A stretch of 64,000 bases of DNA. Source: Gammaproteobacteria bacterium. GTDB taxonomy: Bacteria; Pseudomonadota; Gammaproteobacteria; Xanthomonadales; Wenzhouxiangellaceae. Location: contig JAJFKX010000025.1 of NCBI GenBank assembly GCA_021772985.1, forward strand, positions 1 to 64,000, read 5' to 3'. The notes under the pieces were generated by a model, which did not search any database, had not been told where the DNA came from, and saw only the letters and a list, made by a program, of their open reading frames with translations. Shown here piece after piece: positions 33,977 to 43,775 of this stretch (position 1 is its first letter; every line of letters starts with the position of its first letter). The position numbers and the translations under genes are program-made.

Positions 33977-34144
33977 GACAGTAAAACCCTCGATGGATAC
34001 TTCAAAGTATAGCTGAATAGGTGGCTAACTAATAAACTCCCACGCTTCACAGGCTGGCTGCAAATTGCTTAATTATTCCAATTCATTGACTGCCGTCAGC
34101 CAGACTAATTGTGACTGGGTTTTGGATTTTAAATTTGAGCCGTT

Positions 34145-35524
34145 TTATTGCAAAGGCTTCAAACTTTGCAGCACTGTGGGAATCAATTCTGTCACCGTCG
34201 GGTGAATATGCGTTGCCCTAGAAAGTACGGTATAAGGTTGCTGCGCATACATGTTGTCTAACAATACATGTACCGCCTCATCGCCGCTGAGTCCAAGAAT
34301 AGAGGCGCCCAGTATTTCCCGAGTATCGGCATCGACCAGTACTTTCATAAACCCCCGGGTTTCTCCGAATTCACGGGCGCGGCCGACGCGGCTCATCGGC
34401 CGTGTCCCAATCAACGCATTGCGTCCCGACTCCCGAACCTGCCGCTCCGTCATCCCGACCCTGCCCAGTGGGGGGTCGATAAAAAGGCCATAACATAGTA
34501 TCCGGTCATTCACGCTGCGGGAGTCACTGTCAAGGAGGTTCGCAGCTACAATTTCGAAGTCGTTATAGGCTGTATGGGTAAAAGCGCCACGACCGTTAAC
34601 TTCCCCCATGGCCCAGATACCCGGCACATTGGTCTGTAGCTGGTCATCAACAACAATCAAACCTCGTTCAGTCATTTCAATACCGGTGTGCTCAAGCCCC
34701 AGGTCATGGGTGTTTGGTACCCGGCCTACTGCCAGCAACACATGACTGCCGTCTATAGGTGTCGAATCATCCGCACAATCAATATTCATGCGCACACCCA
34801 TCGGACCGCGTTCGAACCCAATACACTCTGCATTGAGACGAATGTTGACGCCTTCACCCTCAAGGATTTCCTGGACCGCTGCCGAGACATCATCATCCTC
34901 ACGACCGATAAGGCGGTCCTGAACCTCGATGACGGTAACCTCGGCACCAAACCGACGATACATTTGTGCGAACTCAAGACCAATGTAGCTGCCACCAACA
35001 ATGAGCAGATGCTCGGGCAGAAAATCAACTTCCATCATTCCTGAATTGGTCAGATAGTCAATATCCTCTATTCCTGGGAAATCCGGCACTCTTGCGCGTG
35101 CTCCCACATTAATGAATATTCGTTCAGCGGTCAGCGTTTCACCATTGACCTCGATTGATTTTGGGCCATTAAACAGTGCGTGACCGCGGATCAGAGATAC
35201 ATTTTCCATCCCTTTGATCCAGCTTTCCACATTACGATTTGAGCTTCCCGCAACCTCATCTTTACGTGCTTTTACCTGGGCCATATCAACCGTTACAGAC
35301 CCACCTACCTGCACGCCAAATGATCCGGCACGCCGCGCCAGATCCGCTATCCGTGCACTGCCCACCAGTGTTTTGGTGGGGATGCAACCCACATTGACAC
35401 AAGTACCTCCAAGTAAATGTCGCTCGACAATCGCTGTTTTCATACCTGCCTGACCAAGTCGCTCAGCCAGTGGCGGCCCTGCCTGTCCGGCTCCAATCAC
35501 AACGGCATCATAATGTTGGGTCAT
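34145..35524 (-). CDS. class I pyridine nucleotide-disulphide oxidoreductase (mercuric reductase-like)
   Basis: The 459-residue flavoprotein has the N-terminal FAD fingerprint G-A-G-Q-A-G, a redox-active disulphide Cys42-x4-Cys47 in G-G-T-C-V-N-V-G-C-I-P-T-K, and a central NAD(P) fingerprint around G-G-S-Y-I-G. A C-terminal dimer motif H-I-H-P-T-V-T-E follows. It lacks the N-terminal heavy-metal domain and the C-terminal Cys pair expected of true mercuric reductase. It is therefore probably one of the MerA-like FAD oxidoreductases of uncertain substrate. No mer genes are nearby. Confidence 0.9.
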   Translation of the reverse strand: MTQHYDAVVIGAGQAGPPLAERLGQAGMKTAIVERHLLGGTCVNVGCIPTKTLVGSARIADLARRAGSFGVQVGGSVTVDMAQVKARKDEVAGSSNRNVESWIKGMENVSLIRGHALFNGPKSIEVNGETLTAERIFINVGARARVPDFPGIEDIDYLTNSGMMEVDFLPEHLLIVGGSYIGLEFAQMYRRFGAEVTVIEVQDRLIGREDDDVSAAVQEILEGEGVNIRLNAECIGFERGPMGVRMNIDCADDSTPIDGSHVLLAVGRVPNTHDLGLEHTGIEMTERGLIVVDDQLQTNVPGIWAMGEVNGRGAFTHTAYNDFEIVAANLLDSDSRSVNDRILCYGLFIDPPLGRVGMTERQVRESGRNALIGTRPMSRVGRAREFGETRGFMKVLVDADTREILGASILGLSGDEAVHVLLDNMYAQQPYTVLSRATHIHPTVTELIPTVLQSLKPLQ

Positions 35525-35773
35525 ATGAATTCTCGCGGGTAAACTTTCAGCAGTATTGAATTAATCATATCGAAATGACCACGGAATTACATAATGCGCC
35601 TTTCTACACAGGCATGTATTTTTATCAATCATTGACTGTTGCTGTTTCGATTGTTGTGATCAGCAGCAGTTTCCAATGTGACAGCTCTACTGCTTGAAAT
35701 AAGCTGACTTGGTGGGTTGGTTCAAGCAAAGCAATTCAAAAAACCACATTGCTCAAGACGGCAATACCTGCGT

Positions 35774-36307
35774 TCATTTGTGCAATTTTTCCAAGCGGAT
35801 CTTTGCTGACCGCAAAAGTATTCTTGAATAAAGCTTATGAAATCCGAGCAATATATTGAACCCGCTGCTTAACTCCTGCTTACCCGTTTTTTTGTTTTCA
35901 CGGGACACAACTGCAGAACCAAACCATAACAAGGTTTGTCCCGGATTGGTTGTATTTTCGGTAACCATAAACCAGGATCTGGTACGCTCGGCAAAGTCAC
36001 ACATCAGCAACTGATTCCCGGTTCGATGCTCTACGTGCCAGGCGGCGAATGTGTCTGTCAAACCATTGGCCACCAGTTTAGCCTGATGATCAGTTGAAGG
36101 TTTTGCAGCGAGGTATTTTAAAATGACTCGTTCCAGTCTGAAGATAGGCGTGGTGTAAAACGCCAATACAAAATCAGATAACACCACTGACTTTTTAAGC
36201 CTGACAGTATAACAATCTGTATAGGCTTGCACTGCTGCAGATTTTGATCCAGCATTGTATTTATTCAAAATTGCATTTTCTGGTAATGAACAAGCCTGTA
36301 TGGACAT
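35774..36307 (-). CDS. conserved protein of unknown function next to acyl-CoA synthetase
   Basis: The 177-residue cytoplasmic protein has conserved-looking segments F-A-E-R-T-R-S-W-F-M-V and L-L-G-F-H-K-L-Y-S-R-I-L-L, which I associate with a gammaproteobacterial family annotated only as hypothetical. The alternating strand pattern suggests an SRPBCC-like beta fold. It starts 15 bp after the end of the AMP-ligase gene and is probably co-transcribed with it, hinting at fatty-acid or lipid handling. Confidence 0.65.
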   Translation of the reverse strand: MSIQACSLPENAILNKYNAGSKSAAVQAYTDCYTVRLKKSVVLSDFVLAFYTTPIFRLERVILKYLAAKPSTDHQAKLVANGLTDTFAAWHVEHRTGNQLLMCDFAERTRSWFMVTENTTNPGQTLLWFGSAVVSRENKKTGKQELSSGFNILLGFHKLYSRILLRSAKIRLEKLHK

Positions 36308-36322
36308 AATTTAACCTGCGGT

Positions 36323-37987
36323 TCAGTTATTGCTCAGCCATTCAATTGAGTCGTTATAGCTTTCCAGGGCATGCGCCAAAAAGTTTTTCTCAATCACATG
36401 CCGTTTAACTTTTAGAGTTGGCGTTAATTCACCGGATTCTGTAGTCCATGCAGAATTCGAAATCAGAATCCGGCCAACCCGCGCATGCTTTTCCAACGTT
36501 TGATTCACCTGACTTAAGGTAACCTGTAATGATTGGGTAATCTGATCGCGGTTGAGTGCCTTGGCATGCTCACTTAAATTAATCACCAATACCGGTTGTT
36601 TTAACATGCTGCCCATTAAGCACATCAATTCAATATATTCGTTTTCCGCAAATTGTTTTTCAATTGGAATGGGAGCAACGTATTTGCCTTTTTCAGTTTT
36701 AAATATATCTTTTTTTCTTCCGGTTATTGACACATATCCCTGTTCATCAACAGCACCCAAATCACCTGTATGCACATAGCCGTTTTGGATTGTCTCAGCG
36801 GTTTTTTCAGGGTCTTTGTAATAACCCAACATGGTTGAATCACTGCGTATCAAGATTTCACCGTCATCAGCAATTTTTATCTTGCAGTTTTCCCCAGGAT
36901 GGCAAATAGTGCCCAATTTCACCGGCATGCCTGGTTTGTTCAAACAGCCCACAGCCAAGGTTTCGGTCATACCCCAGCCTTCACTGATGGTGATGTCGAT
37001 TTTCTGATACCACTCCAATATTTTTTCTGATAGCGGTGCTGAGCCACTTAAAAATAACCGGGCATCTTGTAAACCAAGGCCCTTTTTTATGGATTTTTTG
37101 GTTAAGCTGCTTATTACAGGTATTTTCAACAGCCTGGATAACTTTTTCTGAGGCACTTTCTCCAACACGCTCTTTTGAAATAAAGTCCACAACCTCGGAA
37201 CAGAACCGAACATGGTTGGTGAAGCCCTTTGCAAATCTCGGGAGAAACTCTCAAGTGACTCTACAAAATAGCACTGAAAGCCATAAGTTAAAAAACTTGA
37301 CTCAATATATGCACGCTCGGTGCAATGTGCCAGCGGTAGATAAGATAAACAACGATCTTCACTGGTCAGTTGCATGCGCTGCCCAGTGTGCTTGCCTGCA
37401 TTCACATAATTGGCAAAACTGTGCAGCGCACCTTTTGGTTCTCCGGTGCTTCCAGAAGTGTACAAAATGGTCATTACAGCTTCTGGATCAGGTGTGAAAT
37501 CAAGCGAATTAACCGGTTGTTTTAGCAGATCGCTCCATTGATGCTGCGCATGCATGGTCGGGTAAGGAAAAGCTAACCGTGTGATTGCAGAATCTATTCC
37601 TGATTCCTGCTCTGGAGAGTTATCAAGTTTACCCACGAAAATGGCCCGGCATTCAGCATTTTCCAGAATATATCGGATCGTACCGGCATTCGCAGTTGGA
37701 TAAATCGGTACGCTGATATAACCAGCCAGCATCAAGGCAAAATCGGTGATGAACCATTCCGCACAATTCTTGGACAAGATAGCAACCTTATCGCCAATGA
37801 CAATTTCCATCGCCACCAACGCACTGGCCAGATGCTTGGCCTGCTGATAAATCTCCTGCCAGGTAAAGGTTTTCAGTTGCCCGGCGATCGGCTGAAACAG
37901 CACCTCGCGATCACCGCAGTGTTCCGCCCAGAAACGCAGTTTATCGATAGGTAGTGGTAAATCGCGAGTGTTAATGCTGTTATTCAT
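36323..37987 (-). CDS. long-chain acyl-CoA synthetase-like AMP-forming ligase
   Basis: The 554-residue adenylate-forming enzyme has the P-loop motif Y-T-S-G-S-T-G-E-P-K-G (about 175-185), G-W-G-M-T-E-T (about 330), Y-x-H-T-G-D-L-G (about 403) and the hinge region G-R-K-K-D-I-F-K-T (about 420). The length and C-terminal lid match bacterial FadD15-type long-chain acyl-CoA synthetases. Expected reaction: fatty acid + ATP + CoA to acyl-CoA, in the cytoplasm or at the inner membrane. The 35774 gene follows it in the operon. Confidence 0.9.
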   Translation of the reverse strand: MNNSINTRDLPLPIDKLRFWAEHCGDREVLFQPIAGQLKTFTWQEIYQQAKHLASALVAMEIVIGDKVAILSKNCAEWFITDFALMLAGYISVPIYPTANAGTIRYILENAECRAIFVGKLDNSPEQESGIDSAITRLAFPYPTMHAQHQWSDLLKQPVNSLDFTPDPEAVMTILYTSGSTGEPKGALHSFANYVNAGKHTGQRMQLTSEDRCLSYLPLAHCTERAYIESSFLTYGFQCYFVESLESFSRDLQRASPTMFGSVPRLWTLFQKSVLEKVPQKKLSRLLKIPVISSLTKKSIKKGLGLQDARLFLSGSAPLSEKILEWYQKIDITISEGWGMTETLAVGCLNKPGMPVKLGTICHPGENCKIKIADDGEILIRSDSTMLGYYKDPEKTAETIQNGYVHTGDLGAVDEQGYVSITGRKKDIFKTEKGKYVAPIPIEKQFAENEYIELMCLMGSMLKQPVLVINLSEHAKALNRDQITQSLQVTLSQVNQTLEKHARVGRILISNSAWTTESGELTPTLKVKRHVIEKNFLAHALESYNDSIEWLSNN

Positions 37988-38055
37988 GACTGGATATGAC
38001 TACGACTTCGACCAAAGACACCAGCAAGCTTTATAGCATCTTGCTTAACATTCAC

Positions 38056-38604
38056 CTAAAACGGGTTCAATGTATACCCACCTGTTTGCAGCAATGCGTG
38101 CGCCGTCATTGCAGATAACGACATAGTTACTCCTGGTAATAAATCTTCTGTGGTAACACCATAATATGCTGCACTCTGGCCGCACACATAGACTTCCACC
38201 TGCTTATCCAGCAAAGCGGCAATCAGTGCAGCGTTGACATTTTTCTGGTTATGCACTGTTGCATAATGTGCATCCACCGTTACATCCTGGACAGCCTGGC
38301 CATGAATAACAAAAGCAAGTTTAATATTTTCAGGCTTTACACCAGCTTCTGCGTGCATATTTAAAAACCGCGCCCCGCTCAGCAACGAGCGATTAAGCTC
38401 GGCGGGTTGTGCTGCCCCATTTACATCAAAACTGACTTTAAAAACCGCTCCCGATGGAATGGGCTGCATCCCTGGAACTGTTGCTACCTGACCAAATTTT
38501 GAAATAACAGCTCCATCATGAAACTTATCGAGTTGAGCAAACGCAACTGTATTTACGCAGATGCTGAAAACAAATCCTGCAAACAGCTTACTTAATCCTG
38601 ACAT
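38056..38604 (-). CDS. exported DsrE-family protein
   Basis: The 182-residue protein has a signal peptide (1-23). The DsrE/YchN-like fold is seen in K-L-A-F-V-I-H-G-Q-A-V, then L-I-A-A-L-L-D-K-Q-V-E-V-Y-V-C-G-Q-S-A-A-Y and the end segment S-L-S-A-M-T-A-H-A-L-L. The single Cys in V-Y-V-C-G-Q is at the position used for sulphur transfer in DsrE/TusD relatives. Exported single-domain DsrE proteins are common but their substrate is unclear. It is transcribed alone. Confidence 0.85.
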   Translation of the reverse strand: MSGLSKLFAGFVFSICVNTVAFAQLDKFHDGAVISKFGQVATVPGMQPIPSGAVFKVSFDVNGAAQPAELNRSLLSGARFLNMHAEAGVKPENIKLAFVIHGQAVQDVTVDAHYATVHNQKNVNAALIAALLDKQVEVYVCGQSAAYYGVTTEDLLPGVTMSLSAMTAHALLQTGGYTLNPF

Positions 38605-38659
38605 ATCAACTTCCTATTGCCTGAGTGTGCATAAATTTTATGCTCAGATTAAATCAATA

Positions 38660-39316
38660 TTATCGACTTAACCATGCGACGCTTAATACAATACTATCAA
38701 CAGCCCCATGTACAACTACCAACGGCCACAGACTTCTCGATATACGGTTCAAATAAACCATACCCAAGGTAAATCCAATCAACCCGGTGAGTAGCATTCC
38801 AGTTAAGCCTTGTGAAATATGGGCTGAACCGAACCATGCGCCACTGATTGCACAAGCCAAAACTCTACCCCATTTCGAATCTGAAGTTAAAACCAATAAC
38901 CGGTGCAATAGAAAACCACGAAAAAATAATTCTTCCCCAAACGCAATGAATACCCAGGTTACTACAGTAACGTCCAGTAAAAACCAAACGAAATCGATGG
39001 GTTGCTGGGTCACAGCACTCGACGTCGTGGGCTGCCCGAACAACCCGATTAGAATAAACCCACCACCGAGATAGGCTATACCAAACCAAAATAAAACCCT
39101 TCCAACATGCTTCATGAACATGGCTTTAGGTGGCAATGCTTTCAACCCGAGTTGATCACGGCTGATCCCTCTGATACGGCTGATCATTGCAATGCAAACC
39201 ATCCCTGCACCCATCACCAATACACCGGTATCAATCACATCGTAAACACGTAGAGACCATGCCCCCCAAAAAACCATGCTTAACACCATCAAATCAATAA
39301 TCGCTGCTCGTTTCAT
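38660..39316 (-). CDS. CPBP-family intramembrane metalloprotease
   Basis: The 218-residue protein has about six to seven membrane helices and the CPBP (Abi/CAAX prenyl endopeptidase) motifs: E-E-L-F-F-R-G-F (about 129-136), then G-S-A-H-I-S-Q-G (about 166), and V-V-H-G-A-V-D (about 203). These supply the conserved Glu-Glu, Arg and His residues. Bacterial members cleave membrane proteins or confer bacteriocin self-immunity; the substrate here is unknown. It is divergent from a TetR regulator 60 bp away with a palindrome between them, so it is the likely target. Confidence 0.9.
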   Translation of the reverse strand: MKRAAIIDLMVLSMVFWGAWSLRVYDVIDTGVLVMGAGMVCIAMISRIRGISRDQLGLKALPPKAMFMKHVGRVLFWFGIAYLGGGFILIGLFGQPTTSSAVTQQPIDFVWFLLDVTVVTWVFIAFGEELFFRGFLLHRLLVLTSDSKWGRVLACAISGAWFGSAHISQGLTGMLLTGLIGFTLGMVYLNRISRSLWPLVVVHGAVDSIVLSVAWLSR

Positions 39317-39340
39317 AGTTGCACTGCCATTTAAATAGAA

Positions 39341-39357
39341 TTAGAATCTTATTCTAA
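39341..39357. promoter_or_regulatory. candidate TetR operator between CPBP and TetR genes
   Basis: TTAGAAT-CTT-ATTCTAA is a perfect 7-bp inverted repeat with a 3-bp centre, and another TTCTAA half-site follows at 39361-39366. It lies between the divergent starts at 39316 and 39377, where it could control both. Confidence 0.65.
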
Positions 39358-39376
39358 TAATTCTAACATCATACCC

Positions 39377-40018
39377 ATGACAAAGATCAATAGCCCACAG
39401 GTCATACACCCGGTCAAACAACAGCGTAGCCTGCAAACACAGCAAAAAATCCTGGCAGTAGTGGAAAAATTGGTACTCAGCGGTCAGTTTGAACAGAGCA
39501 CTGTGCAAACTATCGTACAGCAGGCCGGCTGCTCAGTAGGTGCGTTTTATGGTCGTTTTAAAGATAAACGTGCGGTCTTATTCAGCTTCTACGACACTCG
39601 TTGCAGCCAATTGGAGCAGCTAGCCATAGCAGTTCTAAACCCACAGCGTAGAGCCAAACTGGCAACCATCATAAAAGACTTCACCCATTTGATTGTCAGT
39701 CATTCATTGCAGCATGCAGAATTTATTCGCACTGGCCCTTTTTCCAGCCAAACAGTTAAAAATGATGTTTTCTTGGTCCGTGCTCAGCAGCTTAATGCGT
39801 TGCTTTATAAGTCTTTGCAAAAGTTGTTAGCTCAAAGGAAACAAGAGCTAAAGTACCGTATCAACAACCAAACAAGCATGTTCCTACTTGCAATCATTGG
39901 CGGATTAACGCGTGATGGTATCGTCACTGGAAGGTGGTTAATAAAAAAAGGATCTATTGATGGTCAGCGATTCGAGCAGGAACTTAACCGGGCTGTCAGC
40001 CGCTATCTCGGTTTGTAA
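39377..40018 (+). CDS. TetR-family transcriptional regulator
   Basis: The 213-residue protein has a TetR helix-turn-helix at about 17-65 (T-Q-Q-K-I-L-A-V-V-E-K-L, then V-Q-T-I-V-Q-Q-A-G-C-S-V-G-A-F-Y-G-R-F-K-D-K) and a helical ligand domain. It starts 60 bp from the divergent CPBP gene with the TTAGAAT palindrome between. Ligand unknown. Confidence 0.9.
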   Translation: MTKINSPQVIHPVKQQRSLQTQQKILAVVEKLVLSGQFEQSTVQTIVQQAGCSVGAFYGRFKDKRAVLFSFYDTRCSQLEQLAIAVLNPQRRAKLATIIKDFTHLIVSHSLQHAEFIRTGPFSSQTVKNDVFLVRAQQLNALLYKSLQKLLAQRKQELKYRINNQTSMFLLAIIGGLTRDGIVTGRWLIKKGSIDGQRFEQELNRAVSRYLGL

Positions 40019-40228
40019 AATAATGGTTTAGAGGCCCTCAATGAATGTGATATTGCCTCGGCACAAATTGTCTCCTCAAGTTATTTAACCTACACTGGTC
40101 AAACTGCATAAATTCGTATCAATAGGGGTTGTTGAAGTTTGCGCCAATGCTTGAGCTTAGCGCATTCCATCGGCAGTACCGGCGAACAGCAGGTACTATA
40201 AATCAGCACAAATAAACAGGAGGGAACC

Positions 40229-42160
40229 ATGCCTGCAAATCATCAAAGCCGTTTGGATTTCATTAAACAACACCCCAGAGCGCAAGCCTGGGCCAGTCTG
40301 GCTGACGCCACCGCAATGCAACAAAAAGTTACCCCGGGTCCAGTCAAACTGGATGAAGGTTGCTTCCAAGGCAAGCGGGCTGTGATTATTGGTTCCGGAG
40401 TTTCCGGACTAACAACCGCTTATGAATTACTGGCCAGTAAAACCGGCATGGAAGTGGTGGTGCTGGAAGCCAATAATCGTACTGGTGGGCGCTGCTTAAG
40501 CCTGCGTACCGGTGATACCTTGATTGAGGATATCAACAGCGACTTATTCAATTCACCTCCCGCCAAACCACAGGTGGTTCGCTTTAAACGGCCACTGGGT
40601 GATGCCGAACCGTACCTTAATGCAGGGCCTGGCCGTATTCCTTCCAGTCATAAAAGACTTTTAGATTACCTGAAACAGTTTGGCGTTGAGATTCAGGTGT
40701 ATGTGATGAACAGCGACTCCAACCTGACTCAAATGAAAGGCGGGCCATTTCACAGTCAACCAGTAGTCAATCGTCGCCTGATTTACAACACCAATGGCTG
40801 GTTGGCAGAAATGGTTTACCAAAACGCCGGCACCTTAATCGATAGTGTAAAACCTGATGTCGATGATCTGCAAAAGGATTCGTTGGCTGAAAAACTGCAG
40901 AGTCTTATGGTCACTTTTGGTGGTCTGGATAAAGATGGACGTTATGTCCCCCACCCCAATCCGGATGGACAGGATGAAACTACATCAGACCGTGGCGGCT
41001 ATACCGCCTTACCATGTGTAGATGCAGGCGAAGTGGCCAAGGCGCTTAAACTGGAAACCTTACTGGAATCTGAATTCTGGTCAAAAACAGGGGTTTATCA
41101 ATCGATGGACTTTCTTTGGCAACCCACATTGTTTCAACCAGTCGGCGGCATGGATAAGGTGCAACACGCGTTTGCCCAGCAGGTTGCCGCATTGGGTGGC
41201 GTTATTCATTTGAATAACCCGGTCAGTAAAATCGATTGGGATTCTGCTACACAAAAATACCTCATTCATGTCAATCAAATCGGCACCGACGAAACCATGG
41301 TTTACGAAGCTGATGTTTGCTTCTGCAATGCGGCTATACCTTTTTTATCGCGGATGTTATCCAACCGCTTACAGGGCAACACACCAAACCTGGGCTTTGA
41401 TGATGACTTCAAACAGGCACTTAAAACTGTTTATAAATCACAGTTTGACCCTGACTACCAAGAGGATAAATCATGCTATGTGCCCCGGTTTTTGGCCTGC
41501 ACTACCAAAGTTGGCTGGCAGGCCAACCGGAATTTGTGGCAAGGCAGTGAGCTGGCATCGGTTAGTAAAACCGTGCTTAACGATGAACACCAGGAAAGCC
41601 TGAGTGTTTACGGTGTGCCCGATTCCGAAATTGGTGTGGTACCCATTTTTGGTGGAATTTCCTGGACCGATCACTGCATTACTCAAATCTGGTATCCGTC
41701 CAATGACTACCACGATAAAAAAGGAATTTTGACCGGTTGTTATAACTTTTCTGAAAATGCTTACGAGATGGGTTTGTTACCTGCTGAAGCACGCCTGGAC
41801 ATAGCCCGTGAAGGTGCCGGTGCGTTCAGCAAACCGTTCGCAAAAGGCCTGGATGACGGCGTGGCTATTGCCTGGCAAAACATGCCGCACATTAAAGGTG
41901 GTTGGGCACAATGGCATGAGGTTGGTGAAAATACCGAAGAAAGTGTCGCCACTTTCAACATACTGATTCAGGGTACTGGAATAGATGGCAGCGACCCAAG
42001 TTTCTTTATTGTCGGTGATCAGCTGTCTTCTTTACCAGGCTGGCAGGAAGGTGCTATTGCTGCAGCAGTAAATGCACTCAGCCGTTTAAGACGGCCAGAT
42101 CTGGCGATTGCACATTTTTCTGTATTACCGGATACCCGATTAATAGTCGAGGGCGTTTAG
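40229..42160 (+). CDS. FAD-dependent flavin amine oxidase
   Basis: The 643-residue flavoprotein has the dinucleotide-binding motif V-I-I-G-S-G-V-S-G-L-T-T-A-Y-E-L-L (about 52-68), E-A-N-N-R-T-G-G-R (about 83-91), G-P-G-R-I-P (about 132-137), and a C-terminal FAD-binding segment F-I-V-G-D-Q-L-S-S-L-P-G-W-Q-E-G-A-I-A-A-A (about 593-613). These match L-amino-acid oxidase/flavin monoamine oxidases, which oxidise amines to imines with release of hydrogen peroxide and ammonia. No signal peptide is seen. AGGAGGG precedes ATG 40229. The length exceeds the usual 500 residues because of an N-terminal extension and internal insertions. Confidence 0.88.
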   Translation: MPANHQSRLDFIKQHPRAQAWASLADATAMQQKVTPGPVKLDEGCFQGKRAVIIGSGVSGLTTAYELLASKTGMEVVVLEANNRTGGRCLSLRTGDTLIEDINSDLFNSPPAKPQVVRFKRPLGDAEPYLNAGPGRIPSSHKRLLDYLKQFGVEIQVYVMNSDSNLTQMKGGPFHSQPVVNRRLIYNTNGWLAEMVYQNAGTLIDSVKPDVDDLQKDSLAEKLQSLMVTFGGLDKDGRYVPHPNPDGQDETTSDRGGYTALPCVDAGEVAKALKLETLLESEFWSKTGVYQSMDFLWQPTLFQPVGGMDKVQHAFAQQVAALGGVIHLNNPVSKIDWDSATQKYLIHVNQIGTDETMVYEADVCFCNAAIPFLSRMLSNRLQGNTPNLGFDDDFKQALKTVYKSQFDPDYQEDKSCYVPRFLACTTKVGWQANRNLWQGSELASVSKTVLNDEHQESLSVYGVPDSEIGVVPIFGGISWTDHCITQIWYPSNDYHDKKGILTGCYNFSENAYEMGLLPAEARLDIAREGAGAFSKPFAKGLDDGVAIAWQNMPHIKGGWAQWHEVGENTEESVATFNILIQGTGIDGSDPSFFIVGDQLSSLPGWQEGAIAAAVNALSRLRRPDLAIAHFSVLPDTRLIVEGV

Positions 42161-42171
42161 CCTTTTAACTT

Positions 42172-42199
42172 ATGGGTGCTGAAAATTCACAGCACCCAT
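42172..42199. terminator. hairpin after the amine oxidase gene
   Basis: ATGGGTGCTG (42172-42181) and CAGCACCCAT (42190-42199) form a perfect 10-bp stem with an 8-nt loop between convergent genes. No T-tract follows on either strand, so it is terminator-like only. Confidence 0.5.
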
Positions 42200-42246
42200 T
42201 ACACCAGCTGGTTCAAAATAACCACGTATCTTTTACCTGAATCTAA

Positions 42247-42660
42247 TCACGCTGCCTGTTTTTGAAGCTGTTGGGACACATGCTCATATTGATATGTGGT
42301 GATTTCATGCATGTTTTCATCGGGATCATAAAAATACAGCGACCACGCCAGCTTATGATCAGCAAGCCTTGATAACAGGCCATGCCCTTCCAAATGTGCT
42401 TTCCATTGCAAAAACTCATCCCCATCAGCACCAAATGCCAATGCAGTAGAAGGCGTGAACGTTTCCCTTTCGAACAAGGCCAGGTGTATTTTCCCGGCAG
42501 GATCTTCCAATGTTAAAGGACCATGCTTATCAGCCCACAGTTTGAGTGATTCCACAACTGAAAAACCCAGCGCTTGCTGATACCATTTTGCTGCTGCTGC
42601 TCTGTCAGTGACGTAAATATGGATATGGTCGATTCCGGTTAATTTTGGATGTGTGTTCAT
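42247..42660 (-). CDS. VOC family protein
   Basis: The 137-residue VOC protein shows I-D-H-I-H-I-Y-V-T-D-R-A-A-A-A-K-W-Y, F-S-V-V-E-S, K-I-H-L-A-L-F and S-L-Y-F-Y-D-P-D-E-N-M-H-E-I-T-T-Y. Metal-binding positions His10, His55 and Glu117 or so are plausible. It resembles glyoxalase/dioxygenase-fold proteins used in resistance or catabolism; substrate unknown. It is convergent with the amine oxidase gene. Confidence 0.85.
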   Translation of the reverse strand: MNTHPKLTGIDHIHIYVTDRAAAAKWYQQALGFSVVESLKLWADKHGPLTLEDPAGKIHLALFERETFTPSTALAFGADGDEFLQWKAHLEGHGLLSRLADHKLAWSLYFYDPDENMHEITTYQYEHVSQQLQKQAA

Positions 42661-42776
42661 TGGTTTATCTCATTGATTATTGAATATATGCCAATAGCAT
42701 AAAACCTCAACTTAACTTTAGGTCAAGCAATAATGTCCGAACCAACTTCTGCTTCTCAAAGTGGGCTATTACCAAG

Positions 42777-43688
42777 CTACTCTGAGTGCATCGATTTACT
42801 CCATTCAGCTATTTGTTCAAGCAACCAGACACGCGCAGGCTCATGATCGGTGCGTGGATGCCACACTGCGATAACATCAAATCCGGGCACATCGATAGGC
42901 TTCTGGATCATACGCAGATTTTCTGAACGCCTTGCGAATAATCTACGTGGCATCAAGGCTATCAGGTCGTCTTGTTGCAATACCTCAGTAAGAATCAAAA
43001 AACTCGGTACTGAAAGCGAAACTCTTCGGCTGGTACCCAGTGCTTTGAGGGCGCTATCAGTTGGGCCTGCAAACGAACCACTGGATGGTGAAACCAAGAC
43101 ATGATCATAAGCTAGAAATTGTTTTAACGACACTTTTCGCGACTGAATCGGGTGTTGTCTACGCACTACGGCAACGTATTCTTCGTGATACAAAAATTGC
43201 GTTCGAAGCGATGTGTCGGTGAATTCAGGAATGGTAATAGCCATATCGATACTGCCACGCGCCAGCATCAGTGCCAGATCTGTAATCTCCAGATTGCGAA
43301 TACCCAGTTTCATTTTGGGCGCCAAATGTCGAAGCTTTGCCAACATCGGTACGACTAATGCAGACTGCATATAATCATTAACCGATAGCATCAGCTTTGC
43401 CTGGCTGTTGTAGGGATCAAACTGTTCCGGACTCAGCAGCTGTGTGGCGTCAGCAATCAGTTGCCGAACTGCAGGTGCCAACGCCTCGGCTCGCGGCGTA
43501 GGTAATAAACCATGTTGGGTACGTACAAACAACGGGTCACCAAAAACCTCTCTCAGGCGCGACAACATGCCACTGACTGCTGGTTGAGTGACGTGCAGTA
43601 TTTCAGCAGTTCGTGAAACATTCTGTTCTTCAAGCAGCACGCTTAGCGCTCGTAACAGGTTCAAATTCAAGCTTCTGATATCAGACAT
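42777..43688 (-). CDS. LysR-family transcriptional regulator
   Basis: The 303-residue regulator has an N-terminal winged helix-turn-helix (L-N-L-N-L-L-R-A-L-S-V-L-L-E-E-Q-N-V-S-R-T-A, then V-T-Q-P-A-V-S-G-M-L-S-R-L-R) and a C-terminal periplasmic-binding-protein-like effector domain. It resembles NodD/LeuO-type members. It is divergent from the nitronate monooxygenase gene at 43776, with an 87-bp AT-rich gap, so it probably regulates that gene and itself. Confidence 0.92.
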   Translation of the reverse strand: MSDIRSLNLNLLRALSVLLEEQNVSRTAEILHVTQPAVSGMLSRLREVFGDPLFVRTQHGLLPTPRAEALAPAVRQLIADATQLLSPEQFDPYNSQAKLMLSVNDYMQSALVVPMLAKLRHLAPKMKLGIRNLEITDLALMLARGSIDMAITIPEFTDTSLRTQFLYHEEYVAVVRRQHPIQSRKVSLKQFLAYDHVLVSPSSGSFAGPTDSALKALGTSRRVSLSVPSFLILTEVLQQDDLIALMPRRLFARRSENLRMIQKPIDVPGFDVIAVWHPRTDHEPARVWLLEQIAEWSKSMHSE

Positions 43689-43775
43689 ATTTATATTAGA
43701 AATAAAATAATTTAATTGGATTTATATCACTTAACACCCTAGGCTGACAATATTAAACAGACACATTGGCAAAAG

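Noticed and set aside
34145-35524. Mercury-resistance operon
   Set aside because: The flavoprotein lacks the C-terminal Cys pair and no merR, merT or merP gene is adjacent.
35525-35773. Possible small gene between the oxidoreductase and the 177-residue gene
   Set aside because: Stops occur in all frames and there is no credible start; treated as spacer.
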